Origin: Megamonas sp. UBA1792
GTDB lineage: Bacteria > Bacillota_C > Negativicutes > Selenomonadales > Selenomonadaceae
Assembly: GCA_002315155.1 (NCBI GenBank)
Contig: DCFY01000025.1
Coordinates: forward strand, 1 to 6,194
Direction of reading: 5' to 3'
DNA length: 6,194 bases
Of this stretch, positions 6,116 through 6,194 are shown one piece after another. The notes beneath the pieces were generated by a model, which was not told the origin of the DNA, made no database searches, and saw nothing but the letters and a program-made list of their open reading frames with translations. The translations under genes and the position numbers were made by a program. Position 1 is the stretch's first letter, and the number at the start of each line of letters is the position of its first letter.

Positions 6116-6194
6116 TCACCATAAGTTGTTAGCTTCGCCATATAACCGGCAGGTTCCTCTTTCTGCAAGTTTTTTTAATCCATTTCTAATTTTC
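6116..6194 (-). CDS. C-terminal end of an unidentified upstream gene
   Basis: One minus-strand frame is open from the window edge to TGA at 6118-6116. It encodes 25 residues that include NGLKKLAERGTCRLYGEAN and end in LW. The other two frames hit a stop within the first 20 bases. The stop lies 20 bases before the tamB ATG, a normal operon spacing. The fragment is too short to name, and the frame could be open by chance, so this is an inferred gene end. Confidence 0.45.
   Translation of the reverse strand, partial: KIRNGLKKLAERGTCRLYGEANNLW

Noticed and set aside
6096..6122. ATG at 6122 as start of tamB
   Set aside because: No purine-rich site precedes it, it would overlap the probable end of the upstream gene, and it adds nine residues before a normal basic-plus-hydrophobic membrane anchor.

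Overview
This window looks like part of an outer-membrane biogenesis operon from a diderm bacterium with Firmicutes-style expression signals. Every supported gene lies on the minus strand, so the operon reads from high to low coordinates. A TamB-family protein and an apparent Omp85 (BamA/TamA-type) precursor require an outer membrane. The strong GGAGG-type ribosome binding sites, a TTG start and the short genes packed between them resemble Firmicutes. The Negativicutes (Selenomonas/Veillonella/Dialister/Megasphaera group) fit best. That placement is inference; no marker gene in the window fixes it.

Layout in transcription order: (1) 6194-6116, the last 25 codons of an unidentified upstream gene. 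(2) 6095-1785, a 1436-residue TamB/AsmA-like envelope-spanning protein that fills most of the window. (3) 1771-1136, a 211-residue sigma-70 family factor whose near-perfect ribosome binding site overlaps the tamB stop codon. (4) A 170-base non-coding gap, the only sizeable one, holding a 9-bp inverted repeat, a 10-bp palindrome and a candidate extended -10 promoter. (5) 965-420, a 181-residue single-pass membrane protein I do not recognise. (6) 368-1, the start of a secreted protein with a signal peptide, a low-complexity A/P/Q/E linker and the first strand of what looks like a POTRA domain, cut off by the window edge.

TamB and Omp85 proteins cooperate in building or supplying the outer membrane, so their proximity is expected. 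The unusual part is the pair between them: an alternative sigma factor followed by a small transmembrane protein. The likeliest reading is a regulatory module, a sigma factor with a possible membrane-bound partner, co-transcribed with the envelope machinery it may serve. The partner role is inferred from position and topology only.

For three genes the longest open frame starts too far upstream. Ribosome binding sites place the true starts at 6095 (tamB), 1771 (sigma factor) and 965 (membrane protein). I saw no rRNA, tRNA, CRISPR array, insertion sequence or convincing intrinsic terminator.
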